NCBI GenBank assembly: GCA_023375785.1
Contig: SZWC01000042.1
Span: 74,865 to 138,864 of the forward strand
Length of the DNA stretch: 64,000 bases
Origin: Penium margaritaceum
Lineage: Eukaryota > Streptophyta > Zygnematophyceae > Desmidiales > Peniaceae
Reading direction: 5' to 3'
Below the pieces are notes generated by a model. The model saw nothing but the letters and a program-made list of their open reading frames with translations, was not told the DNA's origin and did no database searches. Position numbers and translations under genes: made by a program. This document shows positions 14,801-27,093 of this stretch, piece after piece. Numbering within the stretch: the first letter of the stretch is position 1; the number at the start of each line of letters is the position of its first letter.

Positions 14801-16483
14801 TGGTCATGGTCAGTGACATATGCCTACTTTGGTTGGTGATCGTGCATTGTATCCACACCGTGCCAAAACGTATTGAATGTCCTTGTGGTTGCTAGTTGAT
14901 ACCTGGTGTTCCCAAACCATTGTCTCCCCCTCTAACCACTTGTGACTCCTAGTATGAGTTGTCAACGCTTACAACACACAGCGGATTTCTCTGGTCAACA
15001 GTAGTACATATGCCTAATTTGGTCGGTCATTGTGCATGGTAGCCACACCGTGCTTATACTGATTGTAGGTCGTTGTACTTGCTAGTTGATAACTGATATT
15101 CACAGACCATTGTTTCCCCCTCGGACCGTTTGTGACTCGTGTTTTAGTTGGTGAATGTTGACCACCCATATTGAAATTCTTTCATCATGGTCGGTGACAT
15201 ATGCCTAGTTTGGTTGCTTGGTGTGCATAGTAGCCACAACGTGCCACTATGTATTAAAGTTCTTTGTCCTTTCTAGTTGATACATAGGGCTTCCAAAGCA
15301 TTGTCCCTCCCTCTGACCATTTGTGACTCGTGTTATGAGTTGTCAATGTAGACCATACATAGTGGACTTATTCGGTCATAGTCAGTGACGTGTGCATCCT
15401 TTGGTTGGTCACTGTGCACGCTAGCCACACCGTGCCACTACTCGTTGAAAATCTTTCTACTTGCTAGTTGATAACTAGTGTTCCCAACCCATGGTTTCCC
15501 CCACTGAAAATTTGTGACTCGTGTTATGAGTTTTGAACGTTTACCAAACACTGTTAAATCCGTTTGGTCATTGTGTGTGACATGTACCTACATTGGTTTG
15601 TCACTGTACATGGTTACCGCGCCGTGTCATTACGTATCAAAGGTCTTTGTGCTTTCTTGTTGCCAGCTATATTCCCAAACCATTGTTAGCACCCTCTGAC
15701 TATATGTGACTCGTGTTGTAAGTCGTAAATGTTGACCACATGAAGTGAAGTTCTTTGTTCATGGTCAGTGACATATGCATACTTTGGTTGATCACTGTGC
15801 ATTGTAGTTACACTGTACCACTACATATTGAAAGTATTTGTACTTGCTAGTCGATAACTAGTATTCACAAACCATTACCTTCCACCCTGGTCATTTGTGA
15901 CCCGAGTTATGAGTTGTCAAAGTTTACCACACTTAGTGACATTATTTGGGCATGGTCAGTGACATATGCCTACTTTGGTTGGTCATCGTGCATGGTATCC
16001 ACACCGTTCCACAGTGTATTGAAGCTCCCTGTGCTTCCTACTTGATACTTGGAGTTCCCAAACCATTGTTTCCCCCTTATGACCATTTGTGACTCGTACT
16101 ATGAGTTGTCAACGTTGACCACACACAGCGGATTTATTTGGTCAAAGGCAGTACGTATGCCTACTTTGGTTGGTCATTGTGCATGGTAGCCACACCGTGC
16201 TACTAGTGACTGAAGGTCGTTGTACTTGCTAGTTGAGAACTGATATTCCCATAGCATTGTTTCCTCCCCTAAACGTTTGAGCCTCGTGTTATGGTTGGTC
16301 AACGTTGACCACCCATATTGAAATTCTCTGGTCATGGTCAGTGACATATGCATAGTTTGGATGTTTGGTGTGCATATTAGCCACACCGTGCCACTACGTA
16401 TTGAAGTTATTTGTCCTTTCTAGTCCATGCATAGGGTTCCCAAACCATTGTCTCTCCCTCTGACCATTTGCGACTCGTGTTAT

Positions 16484-16865
16484 GAGCTGTCAATGTTGAC
16501 CACACATAGTGGACTTCTTCTGTCATAGTCAGTGACGTATTCATCCTTTGGTTGGTCACTGTGCACGCTAGCCACACCGTGCCACTACTTGTTGAAGTTC
16601 TTCATACTTGCTAGTTGATTACTAGTGTTCATAACCCATTGTTCCCCCCTCTGGCCATTTGTGACTCGTGTTATGAGCTGTCAATGTTGACCACACATAG
16701 TGGACTTCTTCTGTCATAGTCAGTGACGTATTCATCCTTTGGTTGGTCACTGTGCACGCTAGCCACACCGTGCCACTACTTGTTGAAGTTCTTCATACTT
16801 GCTAGTTGATTACTAGTGTTCATAACCCATTGTTCCCCCCTCTGGCCATTTGTGACTCGTTTGAT
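16484..16865 (-). repeat. Exact tandem duplication of one type 3 monomer
   Basis: The 191-bp segment from 16,484 recurs from 16,675 with no difference that I can see until about 16,859. It makes this HOR unit seven monomers long (1,337 bp between boundary words). Neighbouring HOR copies differ at many sites, so the duplication is recent. Confidence 0.85.
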
Positions 16866-17164
16866 GAGTTTTCATCGTTGACCACACACTGTGAAATCCG
16901 TTTGGTCATGGTTTGTGACATATGCCTACTTTGGTTTGTCACTGTACATGGTAACCACGCCGTGTCAGTACGTATCGAAGGTCTTTGTGCTTTCTTGTTG
17001 ACAGCTAGTGTTCCCAAACTATTGTTAGCCCTTTTGAATATATGTGACTCGTGTTGTGAGCTGTCAACATTGACCACATGAAGTGAAATTCGTTGGTCAT
17101 GGTCAGTGACATATGCATACTTTGGTTGGTCACTGTGCATGATAGCCACGCTGTGCCACTACAT

Positions 17165-17548
17165 ATTGAAGGTATTTGTACTTGCTAGTCGGTAACTAAT
17201 ATTCACAAACCATTATCTCCCACCCTCACCATTTGTGACTCGTGTTATGAGTTGTCAAAGTTTACCACACTTAGTGACATTATTTCGTTATGGTTAGTGA
17301 CATATGCCTACTTTGGTTGGCCATCGAGCATGCTATCCACACCGTGCCACAACGTATTGAAGCTTCTTGTGCTGGCTATTTGATACTTGGTGTTCCCAAC
17401 CTATTGTTAGCACCCTCTGACTATCTGTGACTCGTGTTGTGAGTCATAAATGTTGACCACGTGGAGTAAATTTCTTTGTTCATGGTCAGTGACATGTGCA
17501 TACTTTGGTTGATCACTGTGCATTATAGCCACACTGTGCGACTACCTA
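17165..17548 (-). repeat. Two-monomer HOR remnant
   Basis: Successive type 6/1 boundaries are only 384 bp apart. At about 17,385-17,410 the sequence passes from the type 6/5 boundary (GCTATTTGATACTTGG) to the start of type 1 (TTGTTAGCACCCTCTG), skipping types 5 to 2. Monomer phase is kept, as expected for unequal crossing-over. Confidence 0.75.
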
Positions 17549-18694
17549 TTGAAGGTATTTGTACTTGCTAGTCAATAACTAGTAATCACAGACCATTATC
17601 TTCCACCCTGATCATTTGTGACTCATGTTATGAGTTGTCAAAGTTTACCACACTAGTGACATGATTTGGTCATGGTTAGTGACATATGCCTACTTTGGTT
17701 GGTCATCGTGCATGGTATCCACACCGTGCCACAATGTATTCAAGCTCCTTGTCCTTGCTTTTTGATACTTGGTGTTCCCAAACCATTGTGACCCCCTTCT
17801 GACCATTTGTGACTCGTATTATGAGTTTTCAATGCTGACCACACAAAGCGGATTTCTTTGGTCAAAGGCAGTACGTATGCCTACCTTGGTCGGTCATTGT
17901 GCATGGTAGCCACACCGTTCTACTACTGACTGGAGGTTGTTGCACTTGCTAGTTGCGAACTGATATTCCCATAGCATTGTTTCCTCCCCTGACCGTTTGT
18001 GACTCGTGTTATTGTTTGTCAACGTTGACCACCCATATTGAGATTCTCTGGTCATGATAAGTGACATATGCCTAGTGTGGTTAATTGGTGTGCGTATTAG
18101 CCACACCTTGCCACTACGTATTGAAGTTCCTTGTTCTTTCTCGTCAATACAAAGGGTTTTCAAACCATTATCTCTCACTATGACCATTTGTGACTCGTGT
18201 TACGAGTTGTCAATGTCGACCACACATAGTGGACTTCACTAGTCATAGTGAGTGACATATGCATCCTTTGGTTGGTCACTGTGCACGCTAGCCACGCCGT
18301 GCCACTACTAACTGAAAATCTTTCTATTTGCTTCTTAATAACTAGTGTTCACAACCCATGGTTTCCCCCACTGAGAATTTGTGACTTGTGTTATGCGTTT
18401 TCAACATTGACCACACACTGTGAAATTCGTTTGGTCATGGTTAGTGACAAATACCTACTTTGGTTTGTCCCTATACATGGTTACCACACCGTGTCATTGC
18501 GTATCACAGGTCTTCGTGCTTTCTAGTTGATAGCTAGTGTTCCCAAACCGTTATTAGCCCCTTTGAATATATGTGACTTGTGTTGTGATTTGTCAATATT
18601 GACCACATGAAGTGAAACTCGTTGGTCATGGTTAGTGACATATGCATACATTGGTTCGTCACTGTGCATGGTAGCCACGCTGTGCCACTACATA

Positions 18695-19302
18695 TTAAAG
18701 GTATTTGTAATTACTAGTCAATAACTGATGTGCAAAAACCATTATCTAGTCCATGCATAGGGTTCCCAAACCATTGTCTCTCCCTCTGACCATTCGTGAC
18801 TCGTGTTTTGCGTTGTCAAATGTTGACCTCATACAGTGGACTTCTTCGGTCATAGTCAGCGACAGATTCATCTTTTGGTTTGTCAGAGTGCACACTAGCC
18901 ACAGCGTGCCACTACTTGCTGAATTTCTTCGTACTTGCTTGTTGATAACTAGTGTTCATAACCCATTGTTCCCCCCTCTGACCATTTGTGACTAGTGTGA
19001 GAAGTTTTCAACGTTGACCATCCATATTGAAATTCTTTGGTCATGGTTAGTGACATATGCCTGGTTGGGTTTATCACTGTACATGGTTACCATGCCGTGT
19101 CACTACATATTGAAGGTCTCTGTGCTTTCTAGACAATAGCTAGTGTTCCCAAACCATTTTTACCCCCCCTCTGACTATCAGTGACTCGTGTTGTGAGTTG
19201 TCAACGCTGACCACATGAAGTGATATTTGTTGGTCATGGTCAATGACATATGCATACTTTGGTTGGTCACTGTGCGTGGTAGCCACGCTGTGCCACTACA
19301 TG
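18695..19302 (-). repeat. Short HOR unit sharing the 14.4-kb recombinant junction
   Basis: The unit is 608 bp between boundary words. At about 18,745 it jumps from AAAACCATTATC to TAGTCCATGCATAGGG, at the same point and with almost the same sequence as the jump at 14,400. It then runs through type 3, a type-2 variant and type 1. The shared join implies that the two rearranged units descend from one event. Confidence 0.7.
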
Positions 19303-22300
19303 TTGAAGGTACATGTACTTGCTGTTTTATAACTAGTCTTCACAAACCATTATCTTCCACCCTGACCATTTGTGACTCGTGTTATGAGTTGTCAGAGTTC
19401 ACCACAATAAGTGACATTATTTGGTCATGGTCAGTGACATATGCCTACTTTGTTTGGTCATCGTGCATTGTATCCACATCATGCCACATCTTATTGAAGG
19501 TCCTTGTGCTTGCTAGCTGATACCTTGTCTTCCCAAACCATTGTCTCCCCCTCTGACCATTTGTGACTCCTATTATGAGTTGTCAACGCTGACCACACAC
19601 AGCGGATTTCTTTGGTCAAATGTAGTACATATGCCTACTTTGGTCGGTCATTGTGCATGGTAGCCACACCGTGCTTATACTGATTGTAGGTCGCTGTACT
19701 TGCTAGTTGAGAACTGATATTCACAGACCATTGTTTCCCCATCTGACCGTTTGTGACTCGTGTTATGGTTGGTACATGTTGACCACCCATATTGAAATTC
19801 TTTCATCATGGCCGATGACATATGCCAAGTTTGGTTGTTTCGTGTGCATAGTAGCCACAACGTGCCACTACCTATTGAAGTTCTTTGTCCTTTCTAGTTG
19901 AAACATATGGTTCCCAAACCATTGTCCCTCCCTCTGGCCATTTGTGACTCGTGTTATGAGTTGTCAATGTAGACCATACATAGTGGACTTTTCGGTCATA
20001 CTAAGTGACGTGTGCATCCTTTGGTTGGTCACTGTGCACGCTAGCCACACTCTGCTACTACTTGTTGGAAATATTTCTACATTCTAGTTGATAACTAGTG
20101 TTGCCAACCCATGGTTTCCCCCACTGACAATTTGTGACTCGTGTTATGAGTTTTCAACGTTGACCATACACTGTGAAATCCGTTTGGTCATGGTTTGTGA
20201 CATATGCCTACTTTGGGTTGTCACTGTACATGGGTACCACGCTGTGTCATTACGTATCGAAGGTCTTTGTGCTTTCTTGTTGACAGCAATATTCCAAAAC
20301 CATTGTTAGCACCCTCTGACTATCTATGACTCGTGTTGTGAGTCGTAAATGTTGACCACATGAAGTGAAGTTCTTTGTTCATGGTCAGTGACATATGCAT
20401 ACTTTGGTCTATCACTGCCCATTGTCGCCACACTGTGCCACTACATATCGAAGGTATTTGTACTTGCTAGTCGATAACTAGTATTCACAAACCATTATCT
20501 CCCACCCTGACCATTTGTGACCCGTGTTATGAGTTGTCAAAGTTTACCACACATGGTGACATTATTTGGTTGTGGTCAGTAACATATGCAGACTTTGGTT
20601 GGTCATCGTGCATGGTATCCACACCGTGCCACAGCGTATTGAAGCTCCTTGTGCTTGCTACTTGATACTTGGTTTTCCCAACCCATTGGTTCCCCCTTCT
20701 GACCATTTGTGACTTGTATTATGAGTTGTAAACTTTGACCACACACAGCGGATTTATTTGGTCAAAGGCAATACGTATGCCTACTTTGGTTGGTCATTGT
20801 GCATGGTAGCCACACCATGCTTTTACTGACTGAAGGTCATTGTACTTGCTAGTTGATAACTGATATTCCCATAGCATTGTTTCCTCCCCTCAACGTTTTT
20901 GACTCGTGTTCTGGTTGGTCAACGTTGACCACCCATATTGAAATTCTCTGATCATGGTCAGTGACATATGCATAGTTTGGATGTTTGGTGTGCATATTAG
21001 CCACACCGTGCCACTACGTATTGAAGTTATTTGTCCTTTCTAGTCCATGCATAGGGTTCCCAAACCATTGTCTCTCCCTCTGACCATTTGTGACTCGTGT
21101 TATGAGCAGTCAATGTTGACCACACATAGTGGACTTCTTCGGTTATAGTCAGTGACGTATTCATCCTTTCGTTGGTCACTGTGCATGCTAGCCACACCGT
21201 GCCACTACTTGTTAAAAATATTTCTACTTGCTAGTTGATAAGTAGTGTTCCCAACCCATGGTTTCCCCCACTGACCATTTGTGACTCGTGTTATGCGTTT
21301 TCAACCTTGACAACACACTGTGAAATCCGTTTGGACATGGTTAGTGACATATGCCTACTTTGGTTTGTCCCTTTACATGGTTTCCACACCGTGTCACTGC
21401 GTATCAAATGTCTTTGTGCTTTCTAGTTGATAGCCAGTGTTCCCAGACCATTGTTAGCCCCTTTGAATATATGTGACTCGTGTTGTGAGCTGTCAACATT
21501 GACCACATGAAGTGAAATTCGTTGGTCATGGTCAGTGACATATGCATACTTTGGTTGATCACTGTGCATGATAGCCACGCTGTGCCACTACATATTGAAG
21601 GTATTTGTACTTGCTAGTCGATAAATAGTATTCACAAACCATTATCTCCCACCCTGACCATCAGTGACTCGTGTTATGAGTTGTCAGAGTTTACCACACT
21701 TAGTGACATTATTTCGTCATTGTTAGTGACATATGCCTACTTTGGATGGTCATCATGCATGGTATCCACACCGTGCCACAACTTATTTAAGGTCCTTGTG
21801 CTTGCTAGTTGATACCTGGTGTTTGCAAACCATTGTGACCCCTATTATGAGCTGTCAACGCTGACCACAAATAGCAGATTTATTTGGTCAAAGGTAGTAC
21901 ATATGCCTACTTTGGTTGGTCATTGTGCATGGTGGCCACACCGTGTTGATACTGATTGATGGTCGCTGTACTTGCTAGTTGAGAACTGCTATTCCCAGAC
22001 CATTGTTTCCCCCTTTGACCATTTGTGACTCGTGTTATGGTTGGTGAATGTTGACAACCCATATTGAAATTCTTTCATCATGGTCGGTGACATATGCCTA
22101 GTCTGGTTGTTTGGTGTGCATAGTAGCCACACCGTGCCACTACGTATTGAAGTTCTTTGTCCTTTCTAGTCGATACATTGTCTCTCCCTCTGACCATTTG
22201 TGACTCGTGTTATGAGTTGTCAATGATGATCATACATAGTGGACTTCTTCGGTCATAGTCGGTGACGTGTGCATCCTCTGGCTGGTCACTATGCACGTTA

Positions 22301-22835
22301 GCCACACCGTGCCACTACTTGTTGAAAATCTTTCTACCCGCTAGTTGATAACTAGTGTTCCCAACCCATGGTTTCCCCCACTGACCATTTGTGACTCGTG
22401 TTATGAGTTTTCAACATTGACCACACTGTGTGAAATCCGTTTGGTCATGAATTGTGACATATGCCTATTTTTGTTTGTCACTATACATGGTTACCACACA
22501 GTGTCACTACGTATTGAAGGTCTCTGTCTTTTCTTGTTGATAGCTAGTGTTCCGAAACCATTGTTACCCCCTCTGAATATCCGTGACTTGTGTTGTGAGT
22601 TGTCAGCATTGACCACATGAAGTGAAATTCTTTGTTCATGGTCAGTGACATATGCGTACTTTGGTTGGTCACTGTGCATTGTAGCCACGATGTGCCACTA
22701 CATATTGAAGGAATTTGTACTTGCTAGTCGATAACTAGTATTCACAAACCATTATCTTCCACCCTGACCACTTGTGACTCGTGTTATGAGTTGTCTAAGT
22801 TTACCACACATGGTGACACTCTTTTGTCATGGTCA

Positions 22836-22862
22836 GTGACAAAAGAAATGACCAAAAAAATT
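22836..22862. other. Right orientation-switch junction of the satellite
   Basis: Reverse-orientation type 6 runs through GTCATGGTCAGTGAC (to about 22,840). After a short A-rich stretch, forward type 1 begins with TTCACTTCATGTGGTCA at 22,861. The words GGTCA and TGACC flank the switch in inverted orientation. Unlike the left junction there is little foreign filler. Confidence 0.85.
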
Positions 22863-23910
22863 CACTTCATGTGGTCAATGTTGACAACTCACAACACGAG
22901 TCACAGATATTCAGAGGGGCTAACAACAGGTTGGGAACACTAGCTATCAACTAGAAAGCACAACGACCTTCGATTCGCAGTGACACGGCGTGGTAATCAT
23001 GTACTGGGACAAACCAAAGTAGGCATACGTCACTAACCATGGCCAAACGGATTTCACAGTGTGTGCTCAACGTTGAAAACTCATAACACGAGTCACAAAT
23101 GGTCAGTGGGGTTAACCATGTTTTGGGAACACTAGTTATCAACTAGCAAGTAGAAAGATTTTCAACAAGTAGTGGCACGGTGTAGCTAGCGTGCATAGTG
23201 ACCAACCAAAGGATGCACACGTCACTAACTATGACCGGATAAGTCCACTTTGTATGGTCAACATTGACAACTCATAACACGAGTCAAAAATGTTCAGAGG
23301 GAGAGACAACGGTTTGGGAACCCTATGTATTGACTATAAAGGACAAAGAACTTCAATGCGTAGTGGCACGGTGTGGCTACTATGCACACCAAACAACCAA
23401 ACTAGGCATATGTCACCGACCATGATCAAAGAATTTCAACATGGGTGGTCAACATTCACCAACCATAACACGAGTCACAAACGGTCAGAGGGGGAAACAA
23501 TGGTCTGTGAATATCTGTTCTCAAGTAGCAAGTACAGCGACCTTCAATAAGTATAAGCACGGTGTGGCTACCATGCACAATGACCGACCAAAGTAGGCAT
23601 ATGTACTACCTTTGACCAAAGAAATCCGCTGTGTCTGGTCAGCGTTGACAACTAATAATAGGAGTCACAAATTGTCATAGGGGGAGACAATGGTTTGGGA
23701 ACACCAGGTATCAACTAGCAAGCACAAGGACGTTCAATACGTTGTTGCACGGTGTGGATACCATGCACGATGACCAACCACATGTCACTGGCCATGACCA
23801 AATAATGTCACCATGTGTGGTAAGCTTGGACAACTCATAACATGAGTCACAAATGGTCGGAGTGGAATATAATGGTTTCTAGATACTAGTTATCGACTAG
23901 CAAGTACAAA

Positions 23911-24674
23911 TACCTTCAATATGCAGTGGCACGGTGTGGCTACAGTGCACAGTGACCAACCAAAGTATGCATATGTCACTGACCATGACCAAAGAATTTC
24001 ACTTCATGTGGTCAATGTTGACAACTCACAACACGAGTCACAGATATTCAGATGGGGTAACAATGGTTTGGGAACACTAGCCAACAACTATAAAGCACAT
24101 AGACCTCCAATACGTAGTGACACGGCGTGGTAACCATGTACAGTGACAAACCAAAGTAGGCATATGTCACTAGCCATGACCAAAATAATTTAAAAGTGTG
24201 TTGTAAACATTGAAAACGCATAACACGGGTCACAAACGGTCAGATGGGGCAACAATGGTCTGGGAATATTAGTTCACAGCTAGCAAGTACAGTGACCTTC
24301 AATCCGTATAAGCACTGTGTGGCTATCATGCACAAAGACCGACCAAAGTAGGCATATGTACTGCCTTTGACCAAAGAAATCCGCGGTGTGTGGTCAGCGT
24401 TGACAACTCATAATATGAGTCACAAATGTTCAGAGGGGGAGACAATGGTTTTGGAACACCAGGTATTAACAAGCAAGCACAAGGACCTTCAATAAGTTGT
24501 GGCATGGTGTGGATACCATGCACGATGACCAGCCAAAATAGGCATATGTCACTGACCATGACCAAATAATGTCACTAAGTGTGGTAAACTTTGACAACTC
24601 ATAACACGAGTCACAAATGGTCAGGGTGGAAGATAATGGTTTGTGAATATTAGTTATCCATTAGCAAGTACAAA
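23911..24674 (+). repeat. Four-monomer HOR unit with a type 2/type 4 hybrid
   Basis: The unit is 764 bp, four monomers. Around 24,190-24,250 a type 2 monomer passes into a type 4 end (ACAAACGGTCAGATGG, then AATATTAGTT), after which type 5 follows. The second half of type 2, all of type 3 and the first half of type 4 are absent. Phase is kept, so an out-of-register exchange between types 2 and 4 is likely. Confidence 0.75.
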
Positions 24675-26717
24675 TGCCTTCAACATGTAGTCGCACAGCT
24701 TGGCTACCATGCACAGTGACCAACCAAAGTATGCATGTGTCACTGACCATGACCAACAAACTTCACTTCATGTGGTCAGCGTTGACAGCTCACAACACGA
24801 GCTACTAGTAGTCAGAGGGGGAAAACAATGGTTTGGGAACACTAGCTATCAACTATAAAGTACAAAGACCTTCAATACGTGGTGACACGGCGTGATAACC
24901 ACTTATAATGACAAACCAAACTATGCATATGTCACTAACAATGACCAAAGAATTTCACGGTGTGTGGTCAACGTTGAAAACTCATCACACGAGTCACAAA
25001 TGGTCAGAGGGGGAAACAATGGGCTGGGAACACTAGTTATCAACTAGCAACTATGAATAACTTCAACAAGTAGTGGCACGGTGTGGCTGGCGTACACATT
25101 GACCAACCAAAGGATGAATACGTCACAAACTATGGCCGAAGAAATCCAGTATGCGTGGTCAACATTGACAACTCATAACACAAGTCGCAAATGGTCAGAG
25201 GGAGAGACAATGGTTTGGGAATCCTATGCATGGACTATAATGGACAAATAACTTCAATACGTAGTGGCACGGTGTGGCTACTATGCACACCAAACAAACA
25301 AACTAGGCATATGTCACTGACCATGACCAAAAAACTTCAATATGGGTGGTCAACGTTCACCAACCATAACACGAGTCACAAACGGTCAGAGGGGGAAACA
25401 ATGGTCCGGGAATATCAGTTCTCAACTAGCAAGTACAACGCCCTTCAATCAGTAGTAGCACGGTGTGGCTACCATGCATAACGACCAACCAAAGTAGGCA
25501 TTTGTACTGCCATTGACCAAAGAAATCCACCGTGTGTGGTCAGCGTTGACACCTCATAATACGAGTCACAAATAGTCAGAGGGGGGCACAATTGTTTGGG
25601 AACACCAGGTATCAACTAGCAAGCACAATGACCTTCAATACGTTGTGGCACGGCGTGGACACCATGCAGGATGACCAACCAATATATGCATATGTCACTG
25701 ACCATGACCAAATAATGTCACCATGTGTGGTAAACTCTGACAGCTCATAACACGAGTCACAAATGGTGAGAGTGGAAGATAATGGTTTCTCAATACTAGT
25801 TATCGACTAAAAAGTACCAATACCTTCAATATGTAGTGGCACAGTGTGGTTACAATGCACAGTGACCAACCAAAGTATGCATGTCACTGACCATGACCAA
25901 ATAAATTCACTTCATGTGGTCAATGTTGACAACTTACAACACAAGTCACAGATATTCAAAGGGGCTAACAACAGGCTGGGAACACTAGCTATCAACTAGA
26001 AAGGACAAAGCCCTTTGATACGTAGTGACACGGTGTGGTAACCATGTACAGGGACAAACCAAAGTAGGCATATGTCACAAACTATGACCAAACGGATTTC
26101 ACAGTGTGTGGTCAACGTTGAAACCTCATAACACGAAACACAAATGGTCATTGGGGGAAACCATGGGTTGGGAACACTACTTATCAACTAGCAAGTATAC
26201 AGATTTTCAACAAGTAGTGGCACGGTGTGGCTAGCGTGCACAGTGACCAATGAAAGGATGCATACGTCACTGACTATGACCAAAGAAGTCCACTATGTGT
26301 GGTCAACATTGACAACTCATAATACGAGTCGCACACGGTCAGAGGGAGAGACAATGGTTTGTGAACCCTATATATCCACTAGAAAGGACAAATAACTTCA
26401 ATACGCAGTTGCACGGTGTGGCTAATATGCACACCAAACAACCAAACTCGGCATATGTCACTGACCATGACCAGAGAATTTCGATATGGGTGGTCAACGT
26501 TGACCAAGCATAACACGAGTCACAAACGGTCAGGGGAGGAAAAAATGCTATGGGAATATCAGTTCTCAACTAGCAAGTACAACGACCTTCAGTCAGTAGT
26601 AGCACGGTGTGGCTACTATGCACAATGACCGACCAAAGTAGGCATATGTACTACCTTTGACCAAAGAAATCCGCTGTGTGTGGTCAAAGTTGACAAATCA
26701 TAATATGAGTCACGAAT

Positions 26718-27093
26718 GGTCAGAGGGGGAAACAATGGTCGGGAAACACAACGCATCAAATAGCAAGGACAAGGAGCTTCAATACGTTGTGGCACGGTGT
26801 GGATACCATGCACGATGACCAACCAAAGTAGGCATATGTCACTGACCATGACCAAATAATGTCACTAAGTGTGGTAAACTTTGACAACTCATAACACGAG
26901 TCACAAACGGTCAGAGGGGGAAACAATGGTCGGGAAACACAACGCATCAAATAGCAAGGACAAGGAGCTTCAATACGTTGTGGCACGGTGTGGATACCAT
27001 GCACGATGACCAACCAAAGTAGGCATATGTCACTGACCATGACCAAATAATGTCACTAAGTGTGGTAAACTTTGACAACTCATAACACGAGTC
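26718..27093 (+). repeat. Exact tandem duplication of one type 6 monomer
   Basis: The 191 bp at 26,718-26,908 recur at 26,909 and match to about 27,093. Both copies carry the private sequence GGTCGGGAAACACAACGC, which is not seen in other HOR units. The shared private changes and near-perfect match indicate a recent duplication. Confidence 0.88.

Larger units (their letters stand above)
8962..22838 (-). repeat. Six-monomer higher-order satellite array, block B (inverted)
   Basis: The same six monomer types as block A appear as reverse complements and in reversed order. The type 6/type 1 boundary word TTGAAGGTAT or a close variant lies at 9771, 10910, 12058, 13204, 14351, 15828, 17165, 17549, 18695, 19303, 20448, 21595 and 22705. 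The commonest spacing is 1,139-1,148 bp, one full HOR. The exceptions are 1,477, 1,337, 384, 608 and 1,110 bp, which mark monomer gains, losses or partial deletions. The block contains two units with the same recombinant junction (14.4 and 18.7 kb) and an exact monomer duplication at 16.5 kb. I see no genes. Confidence 0.93.
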
